Positions 5,934 to 13,460 are shown, counted from the first letter of the stretch. The stretch: DNA of 18,080 nt from Clostridia bacterium (GCA_017547865.1 JAFYOA010000008.1:1-18080); one strand, 5' to 3'. Program-made: numbers and translations. Notes: a model not told the origin generated them from the letters alone.

Positions 5934-7853
5934 ATGTATAAAATTTCTGTACCCACAATTGTTACCAACGGGCATTTCAACAAAGAAAAAACGCTGAAAG
6001 AACTGAAGCGCTGCAAGGCCGACCGCATTGTTCTGGCTGTTGACCGGGAAATGGGCCACGCTTTTACTTCTCCGGAAAATTTAAAGCTTTTGGAAGAACT
6101 CATCGCCTACTACGAGGCAAACGGGCTTGAAACCATGGTGTGGCTGGGCGAAACCCTGGGGCATGAACCGAATCCCGCAAGAGAGGACTCTCCCTACCAG
6201 AATATCCGTTTGATGGATGGCGAATACATCAGCGCATTCTGCCCGCTGGGGGAAAACTTTATTGAAGATTTCTGCACCTGGGTAAAAAACATTGCCAAGT
6301 GCGGTGCAAAAATGATCATGCTGGACGACGATTTCCGCCTGAGCGTGCGCAGAGGTGCCCAGTGCTGCTGTGATCTGCACATGGCAAAAATCAGGGAAGA
6401 GCTGGGCGAAGACATCACCCTGGAAGACCTGCGCCAAAAGGTTTTCTCCGGCGGCAGAAACCGGTACCGGGATGCCTGGCTGAAGGCACAGTCCGATTCT
6501 CTGAAAGAATTTGCCCGCCGGCTGCGGGAAGCCGTAGACACGGTTTCCCCGGACGTTCGGCTCAGCTATTGCACGGTGTGGGATTCCTGGGACACCGAGG
6601 GGCACAATGCCGTGGAACTGGCAAAAATTTTTGCCGGCAATACGGCTCCGTTTATGCGGTCCATCGGCGCACCCTACTGGAAATCCACCTGGGGTGATCC
6701 GCCGCTGCTGGGCACCATCATTGAAAACGAGCGCATGCAGTACCACTGGTGCAAAGACGAAGAAATTGAGATGTTTACAGAAGGGGATACTTACCCCAGG
6801 CCCCGCTTCTCCTGTCCTTCCGCGCATCTGGAATGCTTTGATACGATTTTCCGGGCAGACGGAAATCCAGACGGCATGCTGAAATATATGCTGGACTATG
6901 TATCCGATGCGGAGTACGAAACCGGCTATGTGGACGCCATGATCGAAAACGAAGCGCTGTATGCCGATATCGACCGGATTTTCTCCAATAAAAAAGCCAC
7001 CGGTATCCGCCCCTACATGGCACAGCGTCTTCTTCGGGATGCTGAGCTGAACGGAAAGAACACGCTGGACGGCTTCGGCCCCCGGCAGGCGGTTTGCGAT
7101 TTCACGACCCTGCTCAGCCTGCCCACCTCTTATGAGGCCGGCCCGGTGAACATTGTGTTCGGTGAAAATGCCCGGCATATTCCCGAGGAAGATCTGAACA
7201 ACGGCAATATTCTGGATTTCACCGCGGCGAAGATCCTGATGGAACGGGGCTGCGATGTGGGTATTCAAAGCATTCTCGACCGCCAGAGCGGCGATGCCTT
7301 TGGCTTTACCGATGTTCCCCACGAGTATTTCATCGGGGAAGATCAGTACACGCGGCTCAACCCCGGCAAAACCACTCCCTACGTGGACCTGATGCCCGGT
7401 GCCGAGGTTCTCTCCACCATTCGTGAAAATCAAAAAACAGACGCCCGCACCCTTTCTTACCGTTACGAAAGCCCCGACGGACGCAAATACCTGGTATTCC
7501 TGTTTGATGCCATGTCAATCAACCGCGCGCCCGGCTGGTTCGGTTCCTATGCCCGCCGTCGACAGGTGATCGACAACGTGCCGTGGCTTTCCGGAAAGCC
7601 TTTGGAAGCCTATCCCGAAGGAAACCACCCGCTGCTTTACTGTATGACGAAGAAAAATGCGGGTGCCATCAGTGTGGGCCTTTGGAATATGTTTGACGAT
7701 AAAATCAAGAACCTCCGCATTGCGCTGAACACGGAATGCAGAGAGATCGAATTTATCAACTGCTCCGGTCATTTGGAGGGGAACACCGTTGTGTTGGACG
7801 GCACGCTGTATCCGTATGAATTCGCGGGCTTTGAAGCAAAATACGTTAAGTGA
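5934..7853 (+). CDS. Unknown 639-residue protein, probably TIM-barrel glycoside-hydrolase-like
   Basis: I do not recognise this protein as a named enzyme. It has no signal peptide or membrane segment, so it should be cytoplasmic. Residues 5-340 show alternating strands and helices as in a (beta/alpha)8 barrel: IVLAVDRE (32-39), TMVWLGE (67-73), MIMLDDDFR (127-135), RLSYCTVWD (209-217) and MFTEGDTYPRPR (280-291). The acidic DDD at 131-133 and E283 lie at distances that would suit barrel strands 4 and 7 of clan-A glycoside hydrolases. A cysteine cluster CCCD sits at 144-147. Residues 390-520 resemble a glutamine-amidotransferase-like or trimerisation domain as in GH42 enzymes, and the last 60 residues look beta-rich. 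It has its own strong promoter and AGGAGGT site. Catalytic role and substrate are inference only; the convergent isomerase-like gene hints at sugar use. Confidence 0.75.
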   Translation: MYKISVPTIVTNGHFNKEKTLKELKRCKADRIVLAVDREMGHAFTSPENLKLLEELIAYYEANGLETMVWLGETLGHEPNPAREDSPYQNIRLMDGEYISAFCPLGENFIEDFCTWVKNIAKCGAKMIMLDDDFRLSVRRGAQCCCDLHMAKIREELGEDITLEDLRQKVFSGGRNRYRDAWLKAQSDSLKEFARRLREAVDTVSPDVRLSYCTVWDSWDTEGHNAVELAKIFAGNTAPFMRSIGAPYWKSTWGDPPLLGTIIENERMQYHWCKDEEIEMFTEGDTYPRPRFSCPSAHLECFDTIFRADGNPDGMLKYMLDYVSDAEYETGYVDAMIENEALYADIDRIFSNKKATGIRPYMAQRLLRDAELNGKNTLDGFGPRQAVCDFTTLLSLPTSYEAGPVNIVFGENARHIPEEDLNNGNILDFTAAKILMERGCDVGIQSILDRQSGDAFGFTDVPHEYFIGEDQYTRLNPGKTTPYVDLMPGAEVLSTIRENQKTDARTLSYRYESPDGRKYLVFLFDAMSINRAPGWFGSYARRRQVIDNVPWLSGKPLEAYPEGNHPLLYCMTKKNAGAISVGLWNMFDDKIKNLRIALNTECREIEFINCSGHLEGNTVVLDGTLYPYEFAGFEAKYVK

Positions 7854-7876
7854 TTCCCGTTTTATTTTAAACATAG

Positions 7877-7914
7877 AAAAGCAGCCTGTGCTTGTGTGTG
7901 CAGGCTGCTTTTTT
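7877..7914 (+). terminator. Terminator after the 639-residue protein
   Basis: AAAAGCAGCCTG (7877-7888) pairs with CAGGCTGCTTTT (7901-7912) around a 12-base loop and runs into six T residues (7909-7914). The left A run means it may also help stop minus-strand transcripts. Confidence 0.85.
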
Positions 7915-7920
7915 GCAAAG

Positions 7921-7950
7921 AAAAGGCGCCTCCCGTGTGGGAAGCGCCTT
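7921..7950 (-). terminator. Terminator of the isomerase-like gene
   Basis: Read on the minus strand, AAGGCGC (7944-7950) pairs with GCGCCTT (7923-7929), continued by TCCC/GGGA around a four-base loop after one mismatch. A T4 run follows (7921-7924 complement). It lies 16 bases after the minus-strand stop codon, back to back with the plus-strand terminator. Confidence 0.75.
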
Positions 7951-7965
7951 GTTGTTTTAATAAGA

Positions 7966-9453
7966 TCAGGCGAAGGGGTTCTCGGTTTTGTACAGCATGC
8001 CCTTGGGCTGGTTGAAGGCAATGTCTTCCACACCCAGGTAATCGAAGATGGTGTACAGGGCCTTGCCGCAGTGGGCGAAAGCCACGGCGCCGTGGTGCGG
8101 ATAGCGCTTGGCAACCAGCACATGGCGGTAGAAGCGGCCCATTTCCGGAATGGCGAACACGCCGATGCCGCCGAAGGAACGGGTGGCCACGGGCAGAACT
8201 TCACCCTGGGCAATGTAGGCGTGCAGGGTGGTGTCGGCAGCGCTCTGCAGACGGAAGAAGGTGATGTCGCCGGCGGCGATGTCGCCTTCCAGGGTGCCGC
8301 GGGTGAAATCGGGTTCGCTGTCCTTGGGCTCCAGCAGACGGTGCTGGATCAGCTGGTACTGAATGCCACAGCCGTCGCACAGACGGCACAGAGGAGTGTT
8401 GCCGCAGTGGAAGCCCATGAAGGTATCGGTGAGAGCATAGGGAGTCTTGCCCTTGATCTCAGCTTCGTACATATCCTTCGGCACGGTGTTGTTGATATCC
8501 AGCAGGGTAACGGGGCCACCGGTGACACAGGTGCCGATGTACTCGCTCAGAGCGCCGTAGATGTCCACTTCGCAGGCCACCGGAATGCCCTTGGAAGCCA
8601 GGCGGGAGTTGACATAGCAGGGTTCAAAGCCAAACTGTTCCGGGAAGGCCGGCCAGCACTTGTCGGCAAAGACAACGTACTTGCGGGCGCCCTTGTGGGC
8701 TTCGGCCCAATCCAGCAGGGTCAGTTCGAACTGAGCCATGCGCTCCAGCAGATCGGGGTAACGGTTGCCGGCACCCAGTTCGGCAGCCATATCGGCCACA
8801 ACTTCGGGAATGCGGGCATCACCGGCGTGGGCCTTGTAGGCAACGAGCAGATCCAGCTCGCTGTTTTCTTCAATTTCAATGCCAAGGTCATACAGAGCCT
8901 TGATGGGAGCGTTGCAGGCAAAGAAGTCCTGGGGACGGGGACCGAAGGTGATGATCTTCAGGTTGGCCAGACCGATGAGGGTGCGGGCAACGGGAATGAA
9001 GTCTTCGATCATACCCACGATATCTTCGGCGGTGCCCACGGGATATTCCGGGATCACAGCCTTCAGCTTGCGCAGGCCCAGGTTGTAAGAGCAGTTCAGC
9101 ATGCCGCAGTAAGCATCGCCGCGGCCGTTGATCAGATCATTCATGGTTTCTTCGGCGGCAGCGGCAAACATCACCGGGCCATCGAAGTATTTGGCGATCA
9201 GAGTTTCGGGGGTTTCGGGACCAAAGTTACCCAGGAACACGACCAGAGCGTTGCAGCCGGCGGCCTTGGCTTCGTCCACAGCCTTCAGCATATCCAGTTC
9301 GTTTTCCACGGTGGCGGTGATCTCGGTCACGTCGATGTTCTTAGCCTTGCAGGCTTCCACGATCTTGGCGCGGCGGGATTCGGAGAGGGAGATTACAAAG
9401 CAGTCACGGCTGACAGCCACAAGGCCCAGCTTGACTTCGGGAATGTTTTTCAT
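7966..9453 (-). CDS. L-fucose/L-arabinose isomerase family protein
   Basis: A 495-residue cytoplasmic protein of the FucI/AraA aldose-ketose isomerase superfamily. Features that show this are the N-terminal Rossmann-like half (LGLVAVSRD, ALVVFLGNFG, IITFGPRP), then the C-terminal half with E295 in CEVDIYG, D319 in LLDINN and H453/H454 in YPHHG, which correspond to the metal-binding Glu, Asp and His of E. coli FucI. The block GFHCGNTP followed by C356, C359 and C362 is cysteine-rich. It is shorter than classical FucI (about 590 residues), so the substrate may differ. The start ATG (minus strand, 9453) has GGAGG 7 bases upstream. It has its own promoter and terminator and faces the 639-residue protein. 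The family is firm; L-fucose as substrate is not. Confidence 0.88.
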   Translation of the reverse strand: MKNIPEVKLGLVAVSRDCFVISLSESRRAKIVEACKAKNIDVTEITATVENELDMLKAVDEAKAAGCNALVVFLGNFGPETPETLIAKYFDGPVMFAAAAEETMNDLINGRGDAYCGMLNCSYNLGLRKLKAVIPEYPVGTAEDIVGMIEDFIPVARTLIGLANLKIITFGPRPQDFFACNAPIKALYDLGIEIEENSELDLLVAYKAHAGDARIPEVVADMAAELGAGNRYPDLLERMAQFELTLLDWAEAHKGARKYVVFADKCWPAFPEQFGFEPCYVNSRLASKGIPVACEVDIYGALSEYIGTCVTGGPVTLLDINNTVPKDMYEAEIKGKTPYALTDTFMGFHCGNTPLCRLCDGCGIQYQLIQHRLLEPKDSEPDFTRGTLEGDIAAGDITFFRLQSAADTTLHAYIAQGEVLPVATRSFGGIGVFAIPEMGRFYRHVLVAKRYPHHGAVAFAHCGKALYTIFDYLGVEDIAFNQPKGMLYKTENPFA

Positions 9454-9484
9454 ATCAATTCCTCCAGTTTGAATTTCTATGGCG

Positions 9485-9504
9485 GCTTCCCGTTTGCGGG
9501 AAGC
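9485..9504 (-). promoter_or_regulatory. Perfect 5'-UTR stem-loop before the isomerase-like gene
   Basis: GCTTCCCG (9485-9492) and CGGGAAGC (9497-9504) form an 8-bp perfect stem with a four-base loop, between the promoter and the ribosome site of the minus-strand gene. No T tract follows on that strand, so it is not a terminator; mRNA stabilisation or regulator binding is possible. Confidence 0.5.
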
Positions 9505-9526
9505 TGTACGGACAACTCGTATTTTT

Positions 9527-9554
9527 ATCATACCATAAAAGCGGAAAAATGCAA
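9527..9554 (-). promoter_or_regulatory. Promoter of the isomerase-like gene
   Basis: Minus strand: TTGCAT (9549-9554), 16-base spacer, TATGAT (9527-9532). It stands back to back with the NUDIX promoter about 40 bases away, giving a divergent control region. Confidence 0.6.
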
Positions 9555-9592
9555 GAGCTAAATGAAGAAAGAGAGAAAAGAACCGGTGCACC

Positions 9593-9621
9593 TTGTTTGC
9601 GTAAAAAAAACATGTTATAAT
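9593..9621 (+). promoter_or_regulatory. Promoter of the NUDIX-MFS operon
   Basis: TTGTTT (9593-9598), 17-base spacer, perfect TATAAT (9616-9621) preceded by TGT, an extended -10. It lies 41 bases before the NUDIX start codon. Confidence 0.75.
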
Positions 9622-9661
9622 AACTATATCTGCGATTTTTTTCAAACGGAAGGCGATGCGC

Positions 9662-10138
9662 ATGAAAAATCCACTGACTACCCTGTGCTACATAGAAAAA
9701 AACGGTGCCTGGCTGATGATGCACCGCGTAAAGAAAAAGAACGATGTGAACCAGGATAAGTGGATCGGCGTGGGCGGCCATTTTGAAGAGGGCGAAAACC
9801 CGGAGGACTGCCTGCTGCGGGAAGTAAAAGAAGAGACCGGCCTGACCCTGACCGACTGGCGCTACCGGGGCATCGTTACCTTTGTTTCGGATCAGTGGCC
9901 GGTGGAGTATATGTCGCTGTTCACCGCCGATGGATTTGAAGGGGAATTAAAAGAATGCGACGAAGGTACGTTGGAGTGGGTACCCATAGCAGAAGCAGAG
10001 CACCTGCCCGTGTGGGAAGGGGATAAGATCTTCTTCCGGCTGCTGCGGCAGAACGAACCGTTTTTCTCTTTGAAACTGGTGTACAAGGGCGAGACCCTGG
10101 TGCAGGCTGTGAAAAACGGCGTGCCGATGAATATATAA
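9662..10138 (+). CDS. NUDIX hydrolase, probably 8-oxo-dGTP diphosphatase-like
   Basis: A 158-residue cytoplasmic NUDIX protein. The Nudix box fits the GX5EX7REUXEEXGU pattern completely: G39, E45, then REVKEETGL at 53-61. The lead-in MHRVKKKNDVNQDKWIGVGG is what Firmicute MutT-like 8-oxo-dGTP diphosphatases show, so removal of oxidised nucleotides is the best guess. Substrate cannot be read from the box, and other nucleoside diphosphate derivatives are possible. The start at 9662 is preferred to ATG 9656 because GAAGG ends 8 bases before it; the earlier ATG is only 2 bases from that site. The MFS gene starts 9 bases after its stop, so the two are co-transcribed. Confidence 0.9.
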   Translation: MKNPLTTLCYIEKNGAWLMMHRVKKKNDVNQDKWIGVGGHFEEGENPEDCLLREVKEETGLTLTDWRYRGIVTFVSDQWPVEYMSLFTADGFEGELKECDEGTLEWVPIAEAEHLPVWEGDKIFFRLLRQNEPFFSLKLVYKGETLVQAVKNGVPMNI

Positions 10139-10147
10139 AGGATGGGA

Positions 10148-11401
10148 ATGAACGAATTGAAAACAAAAGGTAAGATTTTTTACGGCTGGTATATTGTGGC
10201 GGCAGAATGCGTGATGTGCGCCATGATCATGGGTATCATCTACAACTGCCAGGGGCTGTTTGTGGTGCCGGTGTGCGAAGATATGAACTTCCCCCGCCAG
10301 GCTATGTCCATGCAGATGACGATCCTTTCCATGTGCGGTATGGCGCTTTCTTTTATGGCAGGTAAAATTTTTACCCGGCGGCTTACCATGCCTTTGGTGC
10401 GCTTCTGCTCCATTGCCACACCGGTGCTGTTCGGCTGCTATTCTCTGGTTGTGCAAGAATGGATGCTGTACCCCATTGCGGTGGGCATTGGCCTGTGCTA
10501 CGGTATTGTGGCCAGCCTGTCCCTGCCGGTTGTCATCAGCAATTGGTTTGATGAAAAGCGCGGCCTGGCTTTGGGCATTGCCTTTATGGGCAGCGGTATT
10601 GGCGGTATGATATTCAATGGTGTGACGGGTGCGCTGCTCACGGCGGTGGGCTGGCGCATGACATACGTTGTTCTTGCGGTGATGATGCTGGTTGTCAGCG
10701 TGCCCTGTGCGTTTTTTGTGCTTCGTTTTTGCCCGGAGGATATGGGCCTTCACCCCTATGGTTATAAAGAAAAAGATGCCCCCACGGAAGGAACGGAACC
10801 CGCGCAGGAAGGCATGCTGCTGAAGGAAGCTCTCCGCACCCCCCGCTTTTTGGGCGTGTGCCTGATGATGCTGGTGATGGGCTTCTGCAGCACCCAGCTC
10901 TCGCAGACAACTTCTCCCCGTATGCTGGATACCGGCTATGGCAACGCTTTGGCGGCTACGGTGATCTCGGTTTGTATGGCGGTGCTTGCGCTGAGCAAGG
11001 TGCTGGAAGGCAGAATGTTCGACAGCCGACTGGGCGCCCGGGGTACCTCTGTGTTTGCGGCGATCATGGCACTGGTGCATGTCGTCGGTCTGCTGTTCTC
11101 CAAAAACCAAATGATGATCCCGCTGATCGTTTCCGGCTTTGGCCTTGGTTGTGCCTTCGGCTCCGTTGGCCCTTCCAATGTGGCCATTACCTTTGGCCGC
11201 CGCGATTACCCGGCCATTCTGGGTGTGCTGAACGCGCTGACCAGCCTGGGCGGTATGCTGGGTCCTGTGTTTGCCGCAGCTGTTTTTGATAATCTCGGCA
11301 GCTATGATATTGCCTATTATGTGGTGATTGCGGGCTGTGTGATCCACGCGGTGCTGGCCGCCGTGGCGGTTCGCTCCGTTAAAAAACCGGAAAAAGCGTG
11401 A
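10148..11401 (+). CDS. MFS transporter, oxalate/formate antiporter (OFA) or MCT-like
   Basis: A 417-residue integral membrane protein with about 12 hydrophobic segments in two halves and a charged central loop (about residues 183-215). The N-terminal FYGWYIVAAE, and NWFDEKRGLALGIAFMGSGIGG-like segment around 132-150 (NWFDEKRG then GIAFMGSG), are hallmarks of the OFA/monocarboxylate branch of the major facilitator superfamily. Such proteins move carboxylates such as oxalate, formate, lactate or pyruvate; the substrate here is unknown. The start at 10148 is favoured over ATG 10142 because AAAGG (10137-10141) is directly against the earlier ATG and 6 bases from the later one. It is downstream of the NUDIX gene in one transcript. 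No clear terminator follows; the next gene has its own promoter. Confidence 0.9.
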   Translation: MNELKTKGKIFYGWYIVAAECVMCAMIMGIIYNCQGLFVVPVCEDMNFPRQAMSMQMTILSMCGMALSFMAGKIFTRRLTMPLVRFCSIATPVLFGCYSLVVQEWMLYPIAVGIGLCYGIVASLSLPVVISNWFDEKRGLALGIAFMGSGIGGMIFNGVTGALLTAVGWRMTYVVLAVMMLVVSVPCAFFVLRFCPEDMGLHPYGYKEKDAPTEGTEPAQEGMLLKEALRTPRFLGVCLMMLVMGFCSTQLSQTTSPRMLDTGYGNALAATVISVCMAVLALSKVLEGRMFDSRLGARGTSVFAAIMALVHVVGLLFSKNQMMIPLIVSGFGLGCAFGSVGPSNVAITFGRRDYPAILGVLNALTSLGGMLGPVFAAAVFDNLGSYDIAYYVVIAGCVIHAVLAAVAVRSVKKPEKA

Positions 11402-11428
11402 TTCTGCCTACTTTTTTCTCTTTGGTTA

Positions 11429-11457
11429 TTGAAAAAAACACGAAAATAAAGTATTAT
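11429..11457 (+). promoter_or_regulatory. Promoter of the GT2 glycosyltransferase gene
   Basis: TTGAAA (11429-11434) and TATTAT (11452-11457) with a 17-base spacer. An overlapping TATACT (11455-11460) is a less well-spaced alternative. The leader of about 50 bases is AT-rich. Confidence 0.65.
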
Positions 11458-11512
11458 ACTGTTAAGTGTATTTCATTGCAAATACAACATTTATGATATA
11501 GGAGAAATTTCC

Positions 11513-12532
11513 GTGAAGCTGATTACTTTTACTGTGCCGTGCTATAACTCGGCCGAATACATGCACATTTGCATCGAAAGCCTCCTCAAGGGCGGCGATA
11601 AGGTGGAAATCGTTATTGTCAACGACGGTTCCAAAGACAATACCGGCGAAATTGCCGACCGCTACAAGGAGAAATACCCGGATATCATCAAAGTGGTTCA
11701 CCAGGAAAACGGCGGCCACGGCGAAGGCATCAACCAGGGCATCCGCAACGCCACCGGCAAGTACTTTAAGGTGGTGGACTCCGATGACTGGGTGGGTGAA
11801 GAAGCCCTGATGGCCCTGCTGGATACCATTGAAAAGACCCCCGATGCCGAAGCTCCCGATCTGTTTGTGTGCAACTATGTGTACTACCTGAAGGACACCG
11901 GCGTGGATAAGATCATCAAGTACGGTTCCATTTTTCCGGCGGGCAAAACCGTGGGCTGGGAAGAGACCAAGCGCTTTGGCATCAGCCAGAACCTCACCCT
12001 GCATTCCTGCATGTTCAAGACCAGCGTGATGAAGGACAACGGCCTGGTTCTGCCCAAGCATACTTTCTACGAAGATAACCTTTACGTTTACTATTCCGTG
12101 CCCTTCGCCAAAAAGGTGAAGTACATGGATGTGGACTTCTACTACTACCTCATCGGCCGCGACGGTCAGTCCGTTGCTAAGGCCGCGGTGATGAAGCGCT
12201 ATAAGCAGCAGATTCTGGTGACCACCCGCTGCTTTGAAGCCCACCGCCTGCTGGAGATCAAAAAGACCCAGCCCCGCCTGTACAAGTGCCTGTACCATCA
12301 TCTGCGGCTCATGTTCTTCCTTGCCACGCTGTTCTCCCGTATGAACAAGACCAAGGAAGCCGACGTGGACAACTTTGCCATGTGGGACCACCTGATGACG
12401 GTGGATGCGCCCCTGGCCAAAAAACTGCGCTGGCACAGCCTGAACTTTTGGCTGAACCTGCCGGGCAAATTTGGCCAGAACGTGTGCTGCTTTGCCTACG
12501 ACTTTGCTCACAAGTTCGTAAAGTTCAACTAA
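11513..12532 (+). CDS. Family 2 glycosyltransferase
   Basis: A 339-residue GT-A glycosyltransferase. The fold signature is clear: FTVPCYNSAEYM at 6-17, EIVIVNDGS at 32-40, the metal-binding DSD at 89-91 in VVDSDDW, and ED at 187-188 in TFYEDNLY. The C-terminal 100 residues are basic and aromatic with no true membrane span, suggesting peripheral attachment to the membrane. It should transfer a sugar from a nucleotide-sugar donor to a surface glycan or glycolipid; donor and acceptor cannot be read from sequence. The start is GTG with AGGAGA (11500-11505) 7 bases upstream, since no ATG lies near. Single-gene transcript between its own promoter and terminator, about 6 kb from the polymer operon. 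Confidence 0.92.
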   Translation: MKLITFTVPCYNSAEYMHICIESLLKGGDKVEIVIVNDGSKDNTGEIADRYKEKYPDIIKVVHQENGGHGEGINQGIRNATGKYFKVVDSDDWVGEEALMALLDTIEKTPDAEAPDLFVCNYVYYLKDTGVDKIIKYGSIFPAGKTVGWEETKRFGISQNLTLHSCMFKTSVMKDNGLVLPKHTFYEDNLYVYYSVPFAKKVKYMDVDFYYYLIGRDGQSVAKAAVMKRYKQQILVTTRCFEAHRLLEIKKTQPRLYKCLYHHLRLMFFLATLFSRMNKTKEADVDNFAMWDHLMTVDAPLAKKLRWHSLNFWLNLPGKFGQNVCCFAYDFAHKFVKFN

Positions 12533-12544
12533 AACACAAACGAG

Positions 12545-12579
12545 CGGTCTGTCTTTCGGTTGAGAGGCAGACCGTTTTT
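12545..12579 (+). terminator. Terminator of the GT2 gene
   Basis: CGGTCTG (12545-12551) pairs with CAGACCG (12568-12574), followed by five T residues. It sits 13 bases after the GT2 stop. The acetyltransferase behind it has no promoter I can identify, so some read-through is likely. Confidence 0.8.
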
Positions 12580-12601
12580 GCTTTGGAAAGGAACGGCTTT
12601 T

Positions 12602-13090
12602 ATGCTGAAAATAGTGAGAACGGAAGACCTTGCCGCCTGCGTGGATGTGATTCGCCAAAGCTTTGCCACGGTGGCAGAGGAATTTGGTTTTACACCGGAG
12701 AACGCACCGCGGTTTACCGCCTTTGCCGTAACGGAAGAGCGCCTGGCGTGGCAGATGCGGCAGGGGCGACCTATGATTGCCTGCTGGGAAGACGGTCGCA
12801 TCGTGGGGTATTATTCGCTGGAGATAAAGGGAGAAACCTGTGAACTGAATAACCTGTGCGTGCTACCCGGGTATCGCCATGGCGGCAGAGGAAAAATCCT
12901 GCTGACAGATGCATTTGCGCGGGCAAAAACGCTGGGCTGCCGCACCATGCACATTGGTATTGTGGCAGAGAATCTTCGCCTGCGGCGGTGGTACGAGACC
13001 AATGGATTTGTGTATACACGGGAAGAAAAGTTTGATTTCTTTCCGTTTACCTGCGGGTACATGGAGAAAGTTCTGGAGGACCAAATGTAA
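12602..13090 (+). CDS. GNAT family N-acetyltransferase
   Basis: A 162-residue cytoplasmic acyltransferase that would use acetyl-CoA. Motif A is present as LNNLCVLPGYRHGGRGKIL at 82-100, with the R/QxxGxG pyrophosphate-binding signature at 92-97, and motif B as ENLRLRRWYETNGF at 123-136 (asparagine, tyrosine and GF typical). The start at 12602 (MLKIVRTEDL) follows AAAGGA (12587-12592) by 9 bases; an upstream in-frame ATG at 12560 lies inside the preceding terminator hairpin and is unlikely. Substrate is unknown; small GNATs of this kind modify amines, antibiotics, peptides or ribosomal proteins. It ends next to the palindrome-rich spacer and is convergent with the alcohol dehydrogenase. Confidence 0.88.
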   Translation: MLKIVRTEDLAACVDVIRQSFATVAEEFGFTPENAPRFTAFAVTEERLAWQMRQGRPMIACWEDGRIVGYYSLEIKGETCELNNLCVLPGYRHGGRGKILLTDAFARAKTLGCRTMHIGIVAENLRLRRWYETNGFVYTREEKFDFFPFTCGYMEKVLEDQM

Positions 13091-13460
13091 AAGTTTTTTG
13101 AAAGATGCCCGTCTGAATTGGCAGAATCTGTGCTGCCTTCCTCTCGAGAGGAATGGTGTCCGCACCCCACGCGGTGGGTGCTTGACGGATGGGGTGTAAA
13201 CCGGTAGAGGCCATACCCCAACATATTCCGTAGGGTACGATGCTTGCATCGTACCGTTTCCTAAAAATGATACGCCGGCAAGGTCCTTTCAAGGGAACAC
13301 CTCACTTGCAGGTTTTCCCTTCTTGACCGGCAGAGCCGTTCAATTCAACCCTTTCGAGCGCTTCTCAGGACAAGGAGTTTCGCCCTCTGCGGAGGGCACC
13401 GAGGGGCTTTGCCCCTTCGAACCCCACGAACTTTTGTAAAAGTTCGATCAAAACTTTTAC
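13087..13460. repeat. Palindrome-rich non-coding element bounded by short inverted repeats
   Basis: This gap holds no credible gene but many inverted repeats. The ends are complementary: GTAAAAGTTTTTTGA (13087-13101) and TCAAAACTTTTAC (13448-13460), apart from two extra T residues in the left copy. Inside are GGCAG/CTGCC (13120-13137), a 16-base perfect palindrome centred on CTCGAG (13138-13153), GCACC-CAC/GTG-GGTGC (13162-13181), TGGGGT/ACCCCA (13190-13220), GGTACGATGC/GCATCGTACC (13234-13255), a long bulged stem (13274-13331), GCCCTC/GAGGGC (13382-13397), AGGGGC/GCCCCT (13402-13416) and CGAACTTTT/AAAAGTTCG (13427-13446). It resembles the repetitive intergenic elements of gut Clostridia as I remember them. 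No target-site duplication is proven; the left end overlaps the GNAT stop codon. Confidence 0.5.

Noticed and set aside
7789..9561. A 590-codon plus-strand frame opposite the isomerase-like gene
   Set aside because: In register with the minus-strand gene, low-complexity His/Gly/Gln composition, crosses two terminators and a promoter region; codon-bias shadow.
9656..9661. ATG at 9656 as start of the NUDIX gene
   Set aside because: The AAGG ribosome site ends only 2 bases before it; the ATG at 9662 has normal spacing and begins a typical family N-terminus.
12560..12601. Upstream in-frame ATG for the GNAT gene
   Set aside because: It lies inside the GT2 terminator hairpin and would add 14 residues (MRGRPFLLWKGTAF) outside the fold; ATG 12602 has its own ribosome site.
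12811..13292. Several overlapping minus-strand frames of 81-137 codons over the GNAT end and the palindrome-rich gap
   Set aside because: No ribosome sites, composition typical of chance frames, and they run through numerous inverted repeats.
13382..13460. A CRISPR array or phage attachment site in the repeat-rich gap
   Set aside because: The repeats are unique inverted repeats, not regularly spaced direct repeats, and no cas, integrase or nearby tRNA is present.
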